From: DASZHC01 sp035938215
GTDB taxonomy: Bacteria; Verrucomicrobiota; Verrucomicrobiia; Chthoniobacterales; JAFAMB01
Length of the DNA stretch: 11,496 nucleotides
Reading direction: 5' to 3'
Assembly (NCBI GenBank): GCA_035938215.1
Contig: DASZHC010000246.1
Span: forward strand, 1-11,496
In this document: positions 1-7,218 of the stretch, one piece after another
Layout of the letters: the number at the start of each line of letters is the position of its first letter
How positions within the stretch are numbered: the stretch's first letter is position 1
The notes under the pieces: model-generated
The model's input: the letters and a program-made list of their open reading frames with translations, nothing else
Databases searched by the model: none
What the model was told of the DNA's origin: nothing
Made by a program: the position numbers and the translations under genes

Positions 1-765
1 CTAAGCGTTTGGTTTCCTCGAAAGTCCCCCTTTCTGCGGCGGACAACGGGATATGTCAAAGCCGTAACAGATGTTTCTTTCCGTATTCCGCCTGGAAAGA
101 CTGTTGGGCTGGTCGGAGAAAGTGGAAGTGGAAAAACGACCGTCGGATTGGCCATTTTGAATCTTGTGCAGGTCACAAGCGGAAAGATTTCTTTCAGTGG
201 ACAGGAAATCACAAGGTTGCCGGATGCGCAATTCCGGCCGATGCGCCGCCAGATTCAGATGATCTTCCAAGATCCGTTCGGTTCCCTGAATCCGCGTTGG
301 AGCATTCTGCGGATCGTCAGCGAACCTCTGCAGGTGCATTTTCCGATGCTCAACCGGTCCGAGCGGGAAGAAAGGACAGCGGACCTGCTGCGAAAAGTCG
401 GGCTGAAACCCGAACTGCGCCATCGATTTCCGCATGAGTTCAGCGGAGGACAACGCCAAAGAATAGGGATTGCTCGAGCTCTAGCAGTTCAGCCAGTGCT
501 GATTGTTTGCGACGAACCGGTGAGCGCTCTTGACGTGAGCGTGCAGGCTCAGATCGTCAACCTGCTTCAGGATCTTCAAGAGGAGATGGGCATTTCCTAT
601 CTTTTCATTGCCCACGATCTTGCGGTAGTGGAACATATTAGTGATGACGTGCTGGTGATGTATCGCGGACAAATCGTCGAATCGGCGCCTTCGGAAAAGA
701 TCTATCGCGCTCCGGAAAACGAGTACACCCGGAACTTGCTCGCAAGCGTTCCTACTCTGGAGTAA
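1..765 (+). CDS. Peptide-type ABC transporter ATP-binding protein, 3' part (YejF/OppF-like)
   Basis: ATPase of an oligopeptide/microcin-type ABC importer, which drives peptide uptake from the cytoplasmic face of the inner membrane. The frame is open from base 1, so the gene starts before the window; 254 codons are visible and the ATG at 148 is internal because the Walker A motif lies before it. In visible-residue numbering: Walker A GESGSGKTT at 39-47, Q-loop Gln 90 (FQDP), signature FSGGQ at 147-151, Walker B Asp171-Glu172, D-loop SALD at 175-178, H-loop His205. It ends at EYTRNLLASV plus four residues, so the C-terminal oligo_HPY extension of free-standing OppF/DppF proteins is absent. That ending, and the basic stretch before the domain (PRKSPFLRR), fit the second half of a fused double ATPase such as YejF; this is inference because the first half is off the window. 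It sits 21 bases before rodA on the same strand, which suggests co-transcription. Confidence 0.9.
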   Translation, partial: LSVWFPRKSPFLRRTTGYVKAVTDVSFRIPPGKTVGLVGESGSGKTTVGLAILNLVQVTSGKISFSGQEITRLPDAQFRPMRRQIQMIFQDPFGSLNPRWSILRIVSEPLQVHFPMLNRSEREERTADLLRKVGLKPELRHRFPHEFSGGQRQRIGIARALAVQPVLIVCDEPVSALDVSVQAQIVNLLQDLQEEMGISYLFIAHDLAVVEHISDDVLVMYRGQIVESAPSEKIYRAPENEYTRNLLASVPTLE

Positions 766-786
766 AAGCAGTCACGGAAAAGGTCC

Positions 787-1941
787 ATGAATTCTATCCT
801 CCGTAAGTTTCTTGGCATGAACTGGTTGCTGGTTGCGCTAGCCATTGGCCTCTCTGTTTTCGGCGTCATGGCTGTTTACAGCGCAACGTATATGCGGGAA
901 GAGGTTTACCTGACGGAGATGTGGCGGCGCCAGATCATCTGGCTTGCGATCGGGATTGTCATATTTTTCGCAACTGCCCTTGTCGATTACCGCGCATGGA
1001 TGAGTAATGTCTCAGTTCCCCTTATCATGTATCTCGGAGGCTTGGGATTTCTTGCTCTGACGCATTTCATTGGCAGAACGACCTACGGCGCTCGAAGCTG
1101 GCTGGACATCGGCCCGCTCAGCTTTCAACCCGCCCAGCTCGCCGTAATCTCCACGCTATTTCTTATTTCGTGGTTGCTCGCAAATACCGAGAACTGGGTC
1201 GGTTTCTGGCCGACGATCGGAAGAATATTAAGCTGCGGCGCGATTATCGCCCCACCCTGGATTCTAATCCTGATCCAGCCGGATCTCGGAGAATGCCTTG
1301 TGTGGATCCCTGCGGTTTTGGCGCTGCTTTATGTCGGCCGCGTTCCGAAACGCTACTTGTTGGTCATGATCATCGCCGGCATTGCGCTGATTCCCGTAGT
1401 CGCAAACTTCGGCCTGAAATCTTACCAGCGCGAGCGCCTGACCACATTTCTGAATCCTGATTACGATCCACAGGGAGCAGGATGGACGATCAACCAATCT
1501 TTGATCGCGATCGGATCCGGAGGCTTCTACGGCAAAGGATTTAACGCTCCCAACACCCAGGTACAACTAGGCTTCCTGCCCTCGACAATCGTGCATACCG
1601 ACTTCATTTTCGCCGCGATCGGAGAACAACTGGGCTTTGTCGGAACCCTGGCTTTGGTTACGGCGTTCGGAGCGCTGCTTCTCAGCGGCCTCTTAATTGC
1701 CGCATCGGCGACCGATGATCTAGGCAGACTGGTCGTTGTCGGGGTCATTACCCTCCTGTTCACGCATATCTATATGAACATTGGAATGACAATCTCGATT
1801 ACTCCGATCACCGGTGTGCCACTTCCTTTGATCAGCTACGGAGGCTCTTTTCTGGTGCTCGTACTCTTTTCGTTAGGCGTTCTCGAGAGCATCTGGATTC
1901 ACCGGAAAATTCACGTTGGAAAATCGAGATTAGCGCGGTGA
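787..1941 (+). CDS. rodA: RodA-like SEDS peptidoglycan glycosyltransferase
   Basis: Polytopic inner-membrane enzyme that polymerises lipid II into glycan strands during side-wall growth, normally paired with a class B penicillin-binding protein. The 384-residue length fits RodA better than FtsW. About ten hydrophobic segments are visible. Family motifs include the N-terminal YSAT (31-34), LIQPDLG (162-168), a GAGW..NQS..AIGSGG block (230-246), LGFLP (261-265), HTDFIF (270-275) and PLISYGGS (347-354). Asp272 in HTDFIF matches the catalytic Asp of SEDS enzymes. Odd points: the usual QPSExxK reads QPAQ..V (114-120), FLPE-x-HTDF has become FLP-STIV-HTDF with two extra residues and no Glu, and GEELG reads GEQLG (279-283). 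The ATG is preceded by a purine-rich GGAAAAGG at 776-783. No mreBCD or pbp2 is in view. FtsW is a less likely alternative. Confidence 0.87.
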   Translation: MNSILRKFLGMNWLLVALAIGLSVFGVMAVYSATYMREEVYLTEMWRRQIIWLAIGIVIFFATALVDYRAWMSNVSVPLIMYLGGLGFLALTHFIGRTTYGARSWLDIGPLSFQPAQLAVISTLFLISWLLANTENWVGFWPTIGRILSCGAIIAPPWILILIQPDLGECLVWIPAVLALLYVGRVPKRYLLVMIIAGIALIPVVANFGLKSYQRERLTTFLNPDYDPQGAGWTINQSLIAIGSGGFYGKGFNAPNTQVQLGFLPSTIVHTDFIFAAIGEQLGFVGTLALVTAFGALLLSGLLIAASATDDLGRLVVVGVITLLFTHIYMNIGMTISITPITGVPLPLISYGGSFLVLVLFSLGVLESIWIHRKIHVGKSRLAR

Positions 1942-2101
1942 CGATTCGGTTACATTCGCTAACGGGAATACAGGCCATTGCTGGCTGATCCCCTGGAACT
2001 GGAGGGCGTCCGCTCCGTCGGCGCCGTGAAATGGTGTTTATATCGCCTACGGGCGGCTGCGAGGGACCGCAGCCCCTCCAACCCTCCATAGAATAGTTAA
2101 G
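1942..2101. other. Convergent intergenic gap with a three-stem inverted-repeat element (2000-2088)
   Basis: Non-coding stretch between the 3' ends of rodA and the permease gene. The arms TGGAGGG (2000-2006) and CCCTCCA (2082-2088) are perfect complements and enclose two further hairpins. One pairs CCGTCGGCG (2015-2023) with CGCCTACGG (2044-2052), with one mismatch and a 20-base loop. The other pairs GGCTGCG (2055-2061) with CGCAGCC (2068-2074), perfectly, around a 6-base loop. CCCTCCA also occurs directly before the right arm at 2074-2080. The whole can draw as a three-way junction. No T-tract follows on either strand, so it is not a classical intrinsic terminator, although it may act as a two-way transcription end. 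A dispersed REP/MITE-like element is the other reading; no target-site duplication was found. Confidence 0.6.
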
Positions 2102-2902
2102 TTAGCCACCGACGGCCTGATATTTCCGCAAGCCCCCTCGCCATAAGGCACTTGCGCCCAGATAAATCAACAGGACCCAGCACGTTTGAATCAATATGCC
2201 ATTCCAGAGTTCCCTCCCTCTCACTTGCTCCATGAAAATTGAGATCGGGAAGTAGAGCTCATACGGGAACGGCAAAAGCCTGAGAATTCCCTGTATCCCT
2301 TCCGGCATGAATGAGATCGGAAACATGTGTCCGCTTAGAAAATACTCGAAGGAATAGATGATAAAGACCACGGTGGAGATCTCAAGCATCCAAAAAGCCA
2401 GTAACGCGACGGAATAGGAAATCAGGAACTGCAACATAGCAGCGAGAAAGACACTGACGATCGTCAAGGCCCAAGTCACCCAGGACGACGGCCACGCAAT
2501 GTAGGTGTGAAACGCTAAAAAGATAACCACGAGCACCGGCAAAGAGACAACGGTGTAGAGGAGCCGATTGCTCGCAAAAAGGCTTAGGCGATAAAGCAGA
2601 TAGTTCATCGGCTTGACGAGAAATGCGTTCATTTGACCCTCCCGGATATCCGCTGCCACCTGCCACTCGTCATCGGCCGGAGTGATCAAGCTGTCCAATG
2701 CAAGGACCAGCAGGAAATAGAAAACCACCGAAGCATAGTCGAAGTTGTTGATGCCCCCGCCCTTAGCCTCGAAAATCGCGCCCCAGATAAAGATAGTTCC
2801 GACTAATGGGAAGAGCCCAAAAAGTGCTCGAAGAAAAAAGTTCCATCGGTAGACGAACGTGTTTTGGAGCCCGATACCGAAAACCTTCAGGTATTTGTTC
2901 AT
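2102..2902 (-). CDS. ABC-2 family transporter permease (COG3694-like), without an adjacent ATPase
   Basis: Membrane subunit of an uncharacterised exporter-type ABC transporter; the substrate is unknown. From this ATG the protein has 266 residues and about six hydrophobic segments. The most telling part is the cytoplasmic loop DIREGQMNAFLVKPMN after the second segment, which matches the I..G.....L.KP pattern of this permease family. Arg/Trp-rich YRWNFFLR near the N-terminus is also typical. An in-frame GTG at 2933-2935 would add 11 residues. I prefer the ATG because the family normally opens with M-x-K/R-Y-L, as here (MNKYL); neither start has a convincing Shine-Dalgarno. The gene follows the chaperone gene by 49 bases (16 with the GTG). 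The usual set is one ATPase and two permeases, but the next gene downstream is convergent rodA, so the partners must be encoded elsewhere. Confidence 0.82.
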   Translation of the reverse strand: MNKYLKVFGIGLQNTFVYRWNFFLRALFGLFPLVGTIFIWGAIFEAKGGGINNFDYASVVFYFLLVLALDSLITPADDEWQVAADIREGQMNAFLVKPMNYLLYRLSLFASNRLLYTVVSLPVLVVIFLAFHTYIAWPSSWVTWALTIVSVFLAAMLQFLISYSVALLAFWMLEISTVVFIIYSFEYFLSGHMFPISFMPEGIQGILRLLPFPYELYFPISIFMEQVRGRELWNGILIQTCWVLLIYLGASALWRGGLRKYQAVGG

Positions 2903-2951
2903 CGAATTGAAACCGATGATCGACAAGCAGATCACGACCGGGGGCGCGCCG

Positions 2952-3956
2952 TTAATAGATCTTGATGTAAGCCTTCTCCCTGAGACTATCGATCCATTTC
3001 TGGGTCGCTTTTTGACGCTGAACCTCTACAAGCTTTTTCTGAATTCCATCCCTCACTTCGGGCAGAGGTATGAAGCTCGGCGTCTTCTTGTCCTCGCAGT
3101 AGAGAATATAAAAAGAATCCCCGATTTGAACCACCTGGCTGACTTCCCCAGGTGAAAGACCAAACGCAACGTCTGTAAGCTGCTGGTTCAATGTCTTGCG
3201 ATCGATCATTCCCCAGTCTCCGCCGGATTCAGCGGTCCCGTCCATCGAATAGGTCTTCGCCATTGTGGCGAAGTCTGCGCCAAACTTAATCTTATTCCGG
3301 ATCTCATCAGCCATTTTCCTGGTGGAATCAGCCGAGTTGGCGTCCAAAGGATCGGCGTTGAGAACGATCATTCGCAACTTCAATTGTTCGGGTGTGGCGA
3401 ACTGCGGTTTGTTGGCCTCGTAATACGCCTGAACTTGCTGCGGCGTCGTGCTGAAGGTTCCTTTGATATTGTTCTGGCGCATTGCACCGACAATCACTTT
3501 ATCGCGTTGTATCTCGCGGAACTTATTGATCGTAAAACCCTGGGCGTTCAAGGTCCGAAGAAACGCTTGCCGGTCACCGGCAAATTCCTCTCGGATAATG
3601 CTTTGCACCTGATCCTCGATCACGTACTCGGGAATCGTGAATTTTTTCTTCTTGAATTCCTCAAGGATCAGCTGCCGATCGATTAGATCGTTCAACGCAG
3701 CCAGACGCGCCTCTTTGATCTTTTCGACCAATTCCACTCCGGTATACTGCTCTCGCAGCGTTCGTTCGCGGGGACCTGAGACTTCCTGGACCTGCGAAAA
3801 GGTAATCACTTCACCATTCACGACGGCAGCTACTCCATCGATAACCTCAGCCTCAGCGGCGGAAGCGGCAGAAGCCGCAGGAGCGGCAAGAGCGCCAGGA
3901 ACAAGCAAAGCCATGAATAAAAGCAGAAATGGCAACAACTTCGAGGGCATGAGCAT
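2952..3956 (-). CDS. SurA-like periplasmic chaperone with one degenerate parvulin domain
   Basis: Probable periplasmic folding factor for outer-membrane or secreted proteins, 334 residues. Residues 1-24 form a signal peptide (basic Lys6, hydrophobic LLPFLLLFMALLV, cleavage after ALA at 22-24). An Ala/Ser/Glu-rich linker follows to about 37. Residues 38-180 look like a SurA N-terminal domain (GVAAVVNGEVIT, then a helical region with NDLIDRQLI). Residues 190-288 form a single parvulin-type domain, recognisable by FGADFATMAKTYSMDG, GGDWG (245-249) and AFGLSPGEVS. A helix and a short IKIY tail close the protein. Both parvulin histidines are replaced: the usual RHIL reads RMIV (195-198) and the late HII reads YIL (283-285), so prolyl isomerase activity is doubtful. 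The ATG lies two bases after the mfd stop (TGACAATG) with no clear Shine-Dalgarno, which suggests translational coupling. Confidence 0.85.
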   Translation of the reverse strand: MLMPSKLLPFLLLFMALLVPGALAAPAASAASAAEAEVIDGVAAVVNGEVITFSQVQEVSGPRERTLREQYTGVELVEKIKEARLAALNDLIDRQLILEEFKKKKFTIPEYVIEDQVQSIIREEFAGDRQAFLRTLNAQGFTINKFREIQRDKVIVGAMRQNNIKGTFSTTPQQVQAYYEANKPQFATPEQLKLRMIVLNADPLDANSADSTRKMADEIRNKIKFGADFATMAKTYSMDGTAESGGDWGMIDRKTLNQQLTDVAFGLSPGEVSQVVQIGDSFYILYCEDKKTPSFIPLPEVRDGIQKKLVEVQRQKATQKWIDSLREKAYIKIY

Positions 3957-3958
3957 TG

Positions 3959-6900
3959 TCAGGAAAGTCGACTTAAAAGAGATAGTAAGCTGGGAAGAGT
4001 ATTTTCGGCATTGCCGGAAGTCAAGCGGGGAAACCGGTCGCCAATCAACAGGTAATCTCCACCCCTGATCAGCATCACTTTCGATTCCTTCACCTCAATC
4101 GACGAGACCTTCGCGCGTGCCGCCACAAGCCTCGCTTCATTCAATAAAAGAAGGTTGCGTATGGCGGTGGGGTGGGGACCAAATCGATCGCGCCACTCGA
4201 CGCCCAGTTCTCGTAGGGCCTCCTTCGACTGCACCTGGGCGAGTTTTTTGTAGGCTTGAATCCGCAGTTGAGGCAGCGCCATGTAGTCCGCCGGGATAAA
4301 TGCGGGCTGCAGATGGCGTTCGGAGCTTAGATATTCGGCCTCATTGGTCGAGACAAAATCGAGCCGCAACGTCACCTCGGCTAGCGCGTCCACACGCGTT
4401 CCTTTCAGTTTGGCGACCGCCTGGTGCAACAACTGGCAATACAAATCGAACCCGATATTCACGATATGCCCGCTTTGCGCCGTTCCAAGGAGGCTCCCTG
4501 CTCCTCGGATCTCCAGGTCCCGCATCGCAATCTTAAAGCCTGCTCCCAAACCCGAGTATTGCTTAATCGCATTAATTCGCCTCCGAGCGGCACCGACAGT
4601 CATCATCTCTCTCGGCAAAAGAAGGTAAGCATAAGCCTTGTGCTGAGCCCTTCCGACACGCCCGCGAAGCTGATACAAATCGGCAAGACCAAATCGATCC
4701 GCTCGGTCGATAATGATCGTATTAGCATTCGGAATGTCCAAACCGCTCTCAATGATCGTCGTGGAAACCAAAACATCGGTCTTGCCGCCGACGAAACGCT
4801 GCATTACGTCCTCCAACTCCTGCTCGTCCATCTGGCCATGGCCAATGTCGACCCGCGCGCCGGGACAAAGGAGCTGAATCCGCTTTTGAACCCGTTCGAT
4901 CGTCTCCACTCGATTGTGTAGAAAGTAAACCTGACCGTTGCGATGGCATTCGCGTCGAATCGCGTCGCGTATGACGCGCTCGTCGTAAGCGCAAACCACG
5001 GTCTCAATCGGCAGTCGATTGGGTGGAGGCGTCTCGATAATTGACATGTCCTTTGCACCAACCAGCGAGAGGTAAAGCGTTCTCGGAATCGGTGTCGCTG
5101 AGAGAGTCAATACATCGATCAGCTTGAATTGCTCTTTGAACCGCTCCTTCTGTTTCACTCCAAATCGCTGCTCCTCATCGATTACCACAAGGCCGAGGTT
5201 CTTGAACTGGATATCGCCGGAAATCAGCCGATGCGTACCAATAACGATGTCAATTGACCCGTCTCGCAGTCCATGAACCGCTTCTCGCATTTCCCGTTGA
5301 GATAAAAAGCGGCTCAACATGGCAATGCGAAGCGGATAGTCAGACATTCGCTCTCGAAAGGTATTGTAGTGCTGTTGTGCGAGCACGGTGGTCGGTACGA
5401 GCATCGCCACTTGCTTACCGCTCATTACCGCTTTAAATGCGGCCCGTATGGCAACTTCGGTCTTTCCGAAGCCGACATCACCACAGATCAGCCGATCCAT
5501 CGGCCGTTCCGACTCCATATCCCCTTTTGTCTCCTGGATCGCCCTCAACTGATCGCCCGTTTCCTTGTAAAGAAACGAAGTTTCGAACTCGTTTTGCCAT
5601 TTCGTATCGCCCGGGTACGCAAAGGCAGAGAGCGAATTGCGCTCCGCCTGGATGCTCAGAAGCTTTGCGGCATAGTCGAACACCGCTGTCTGCGCGGCTT
5701 TCTTCGCCCTGCTCCAGCGGCCATCGCCCAGGGTGCTGAGCGGCGGCAGTCGCTTCCCGACGCCGACATAGCGCGAAATCAAAAAAGCCTGCTCAAATGG
5801 TACATAAAGCCGCGCCTGATTTGCGAACTCCAGAACAGCAACTTCCTGGATCGTGCCATTTTGCTCAAATTTCCGGATGTCGCAATACCGGCCAATTCCG
5901 TGCTCAAGATGCACGACGAGATCTCCCTCAGCGATCTCCGAGAAGTCTATCGGCGCTCTTGCTCCTCTCAGTCGGGACCGGCGCAAAGCAAGGCGGCGGA
6001 CGCTCGGACTCTGATAACGCCCAAAAATTTCGGCGTCACACAGCACGGCCAATTTCGCGCAAGGGAAAAAGAAGCCGTGCGTTAAGGACCCGATAAGGAA
6101 CTGGATCCTGTCAACATCGACTTGATTGTCGCTGAGCACATCACGCAGCCGTTCGACTTCTCCTTCATTGTGGCAAATAGCGAAGAGCCGCCACCCCTCC
6201 CCGATCCAATTGCGCACTTGCTCAAGCGCTCTTTCGCGTTTGGTCTCTTCGATGAGAAAGTCGCCGGCTTCAAAGCCCTGGAATCCGGTTTCGAAGAAGG
6301 CCGTTCCATAATCTTCGATTCCCTCGCCAGCCCTGGCGCCCGACGTGATAGAAACGTCCAGCTCGCCGGCCTCTAGTTCGATGCCGATCGTCAAGTCCCC
6401 CTTTCGTATGTAATCCCGAAGGCTCACTGTCGAACGATCTGTCTCACCGATGAGTATTTCGCACCGATCCAGGGTTTGAATCGATGTCTGATCATCCAGA
6501 TCGAATTCGCGAATTGAATCGATCTTCTGATCAAACAGCTCAATCCGCACAGGCAACGAGTGCTGCCACGAGAAAATATCGATGATGCCGCCGCGCACCG
6601 CCACTTGTCCACGAGCTGTGACCTGTGTATTCCTTTGATAGCCGTTGTTCAAAAGAGATTCGATCAGCGCTTCGCGATCGATCTGCTCATTGCACTTCAG
6701 CACGACCGTCTGTTTTCGGAGCGCATCGGAGGCCGGCACCTGATCCTCGAGCGAAGCGGCTGTGACAACGACAATGGTGCGCCTTTCCACTGCGAGCTGT
6801 CTTAAAACCTCAAGGCGCTCAGCAACAATCTCCGGATCAGGAATCGCGCCTTCTACTGGCGGTATTTCCAGCTCCGAGAAGAAGAGCGCCGGGACCTGCC

Positions 6901-7117
6901 AATTCAACAATCCATTGAAAACGCCTTCTTGCCGGCGCAAGTCTGGGCATAGGATCCAGCACGATCTTGAGGCATGGTGTCCCGCTACACACGCGGCGAC
7001 AAATGCCTGGGCGCCGTCGCATACGTGCTCCAGATTTACGCCGCCCTTCCTTCGCAGGAGTTCAACCAATTCCTGCGTAGTGCGTATGGAATAAACAATC
7101 TCTCCAAGTCGCTGCAT
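3959..7117 (-). CDS. mfd: Transcription-repair coupling factor Mfd
   Basis: ATP-driven DNA translocase that pushes stalled RNA polymerase off damaged DNA and recruits UvrA, starting transcription-coupled excision repair. At 1052 residues it is somewhat shorter than E. coli Mfd (1148). Visible parts, in order: a UvrB-like N-terminal region with RGGIIDIF (175-182); the RNA-polymerase-interaction domain starting at DLVVHLEHGIGRY (399-411); a RecG-like motor with Walker A GDVGFGKT (546-553), DEEQ box (647-650), SATPIPRT and QLRGRVGR (816-823); the translocation block around GFKIAMRDLEIRGAG (Arg866); and a C-terminal TRCF domain with LRIQAYKKLA and DRFGPHP. The shorter length lies mainly in the N-terminal half, since the polymerase-binding domain begins about 75 residues earlier than in E. 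coli. The start ATG is 101 bases after the regulator stop; that gap has no obvious terminator and the Shine-Dalgarno is weak. Confidence 0.98.
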   Translation of the reverse strand: MQRLGEIVYSIRTTQELVELLRRKGGVNLEHVCDGAQAFVAACVAGHHASRSCWILCPDLRRQEGVFNGLLNWQVPALFFSELEIPPVEGAIPDPEIVAERLEVLRQLAVERRTIVVVTAASLEDQVPASDALRKQTVVLKCNEQIDREALIESLLNNGYQRNTQVTARGQVAVRGGIIDIFSWQHSLPVRIELFDQKIDSIREFDLDDQTSIQTLDRCEILIGETDRSTVSLRDYIRKGDLTIGIELEAGELDVSITSGARAGEGIEDYGTAFFETGFQGFEAGDFLIEETKRERALEQVRNWIGEGWRLFAICHNEGEVERLRDVLSDNQVDVDRIQFLIGSLTHGFFFPCAKLAVLCDAEIFGRYQSPSVRRLALRRSRLRGARAPIDFSEIAEGDLVVHLEHGIGRYCDIRKFEQNGTIQEVAVLEFANQARLYVPFEQAFLISRYVGVGKRLPPLSTLGDGRWSRAKKAAQTAVFDYAAKLLSIQAERNSLSAFAYPGDTKWQNEFETSFLYKETGDQLRAIQETKGDMESERPMDRLICGDVGFGKTEVAIRAAFKAVMSGKQVAMLVPTTVLAQQHYNTFRERMSDYPLRIAMLSRFLSQREMREAVHGLRDGSIDIVIGTHRLISGDIQFKNLGLVVIDEEQRFGVKQKERFKEQFKLIDVLTLSATPIPRTLYLSLVGAKDMSIIETPPPNRLPIETVVCAYDERVIRDAIRRECHRNGQVYFLHNRVETIERVQKRIQLLCPGARVDIGHGQMDEQELEDVMQRFVGGKTDVLVSTTIIESGLDIPNANTIIIDRADRFGLADLYQLRGRVGRAQHKAYAYLLLPREMMTVGAARRRINAIKQYSGLGAGFKIAMRDLEIRGAGSLLGTAQSGHIVNIGFDLYCQLLHQAVAKLKGTRVDALAEVTLRLDFVSTNEAEYLSSERHLQPAFIPADYMALPQLRIQAYKKLAQVQSKEALRELGVEWRDRFGPHPTAIRNLLLLNEARLVAARAKVSSIEVKESKVMLIRGGDYLLIGDRFPRLTSGNAENTLPSLLSLLSRLS

Positions 7118-7218
7118 TCTACACCGGACGCCGGCAAAACAACGTCCTTAAGAATCCACCGCTCGCCCGGTTCGAAATTCAACGAGCTCGCTTTTAACAG
7201 TGGACTCCCGCCAGGAAC

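Noticed and set aside
148..765. ABC ATPase beginning at ATG 148
   Set aside because: The same frame is open back to base 1 and includes the Walker A motif at 115-141, so 148 is an internal Met codon.
2936..2951. Palindrome GGCGCGCC between the chaperone gene stop and the permease gene
   Set aside because: An 8-base GC palindrome is too short for a hairpin or a confident operator, and there is no second copy nearby.
4424..6085. Long plus-strand open frames (165 codons at 4424-4921 and 238 codons at 5369-6085)
   Set aside because: They lie antisense to the motor and polymerase-binding regions of Mfd, whose minus-strand frame is strongly conserved. Their residues show no family pattern and they are explained as shadows.
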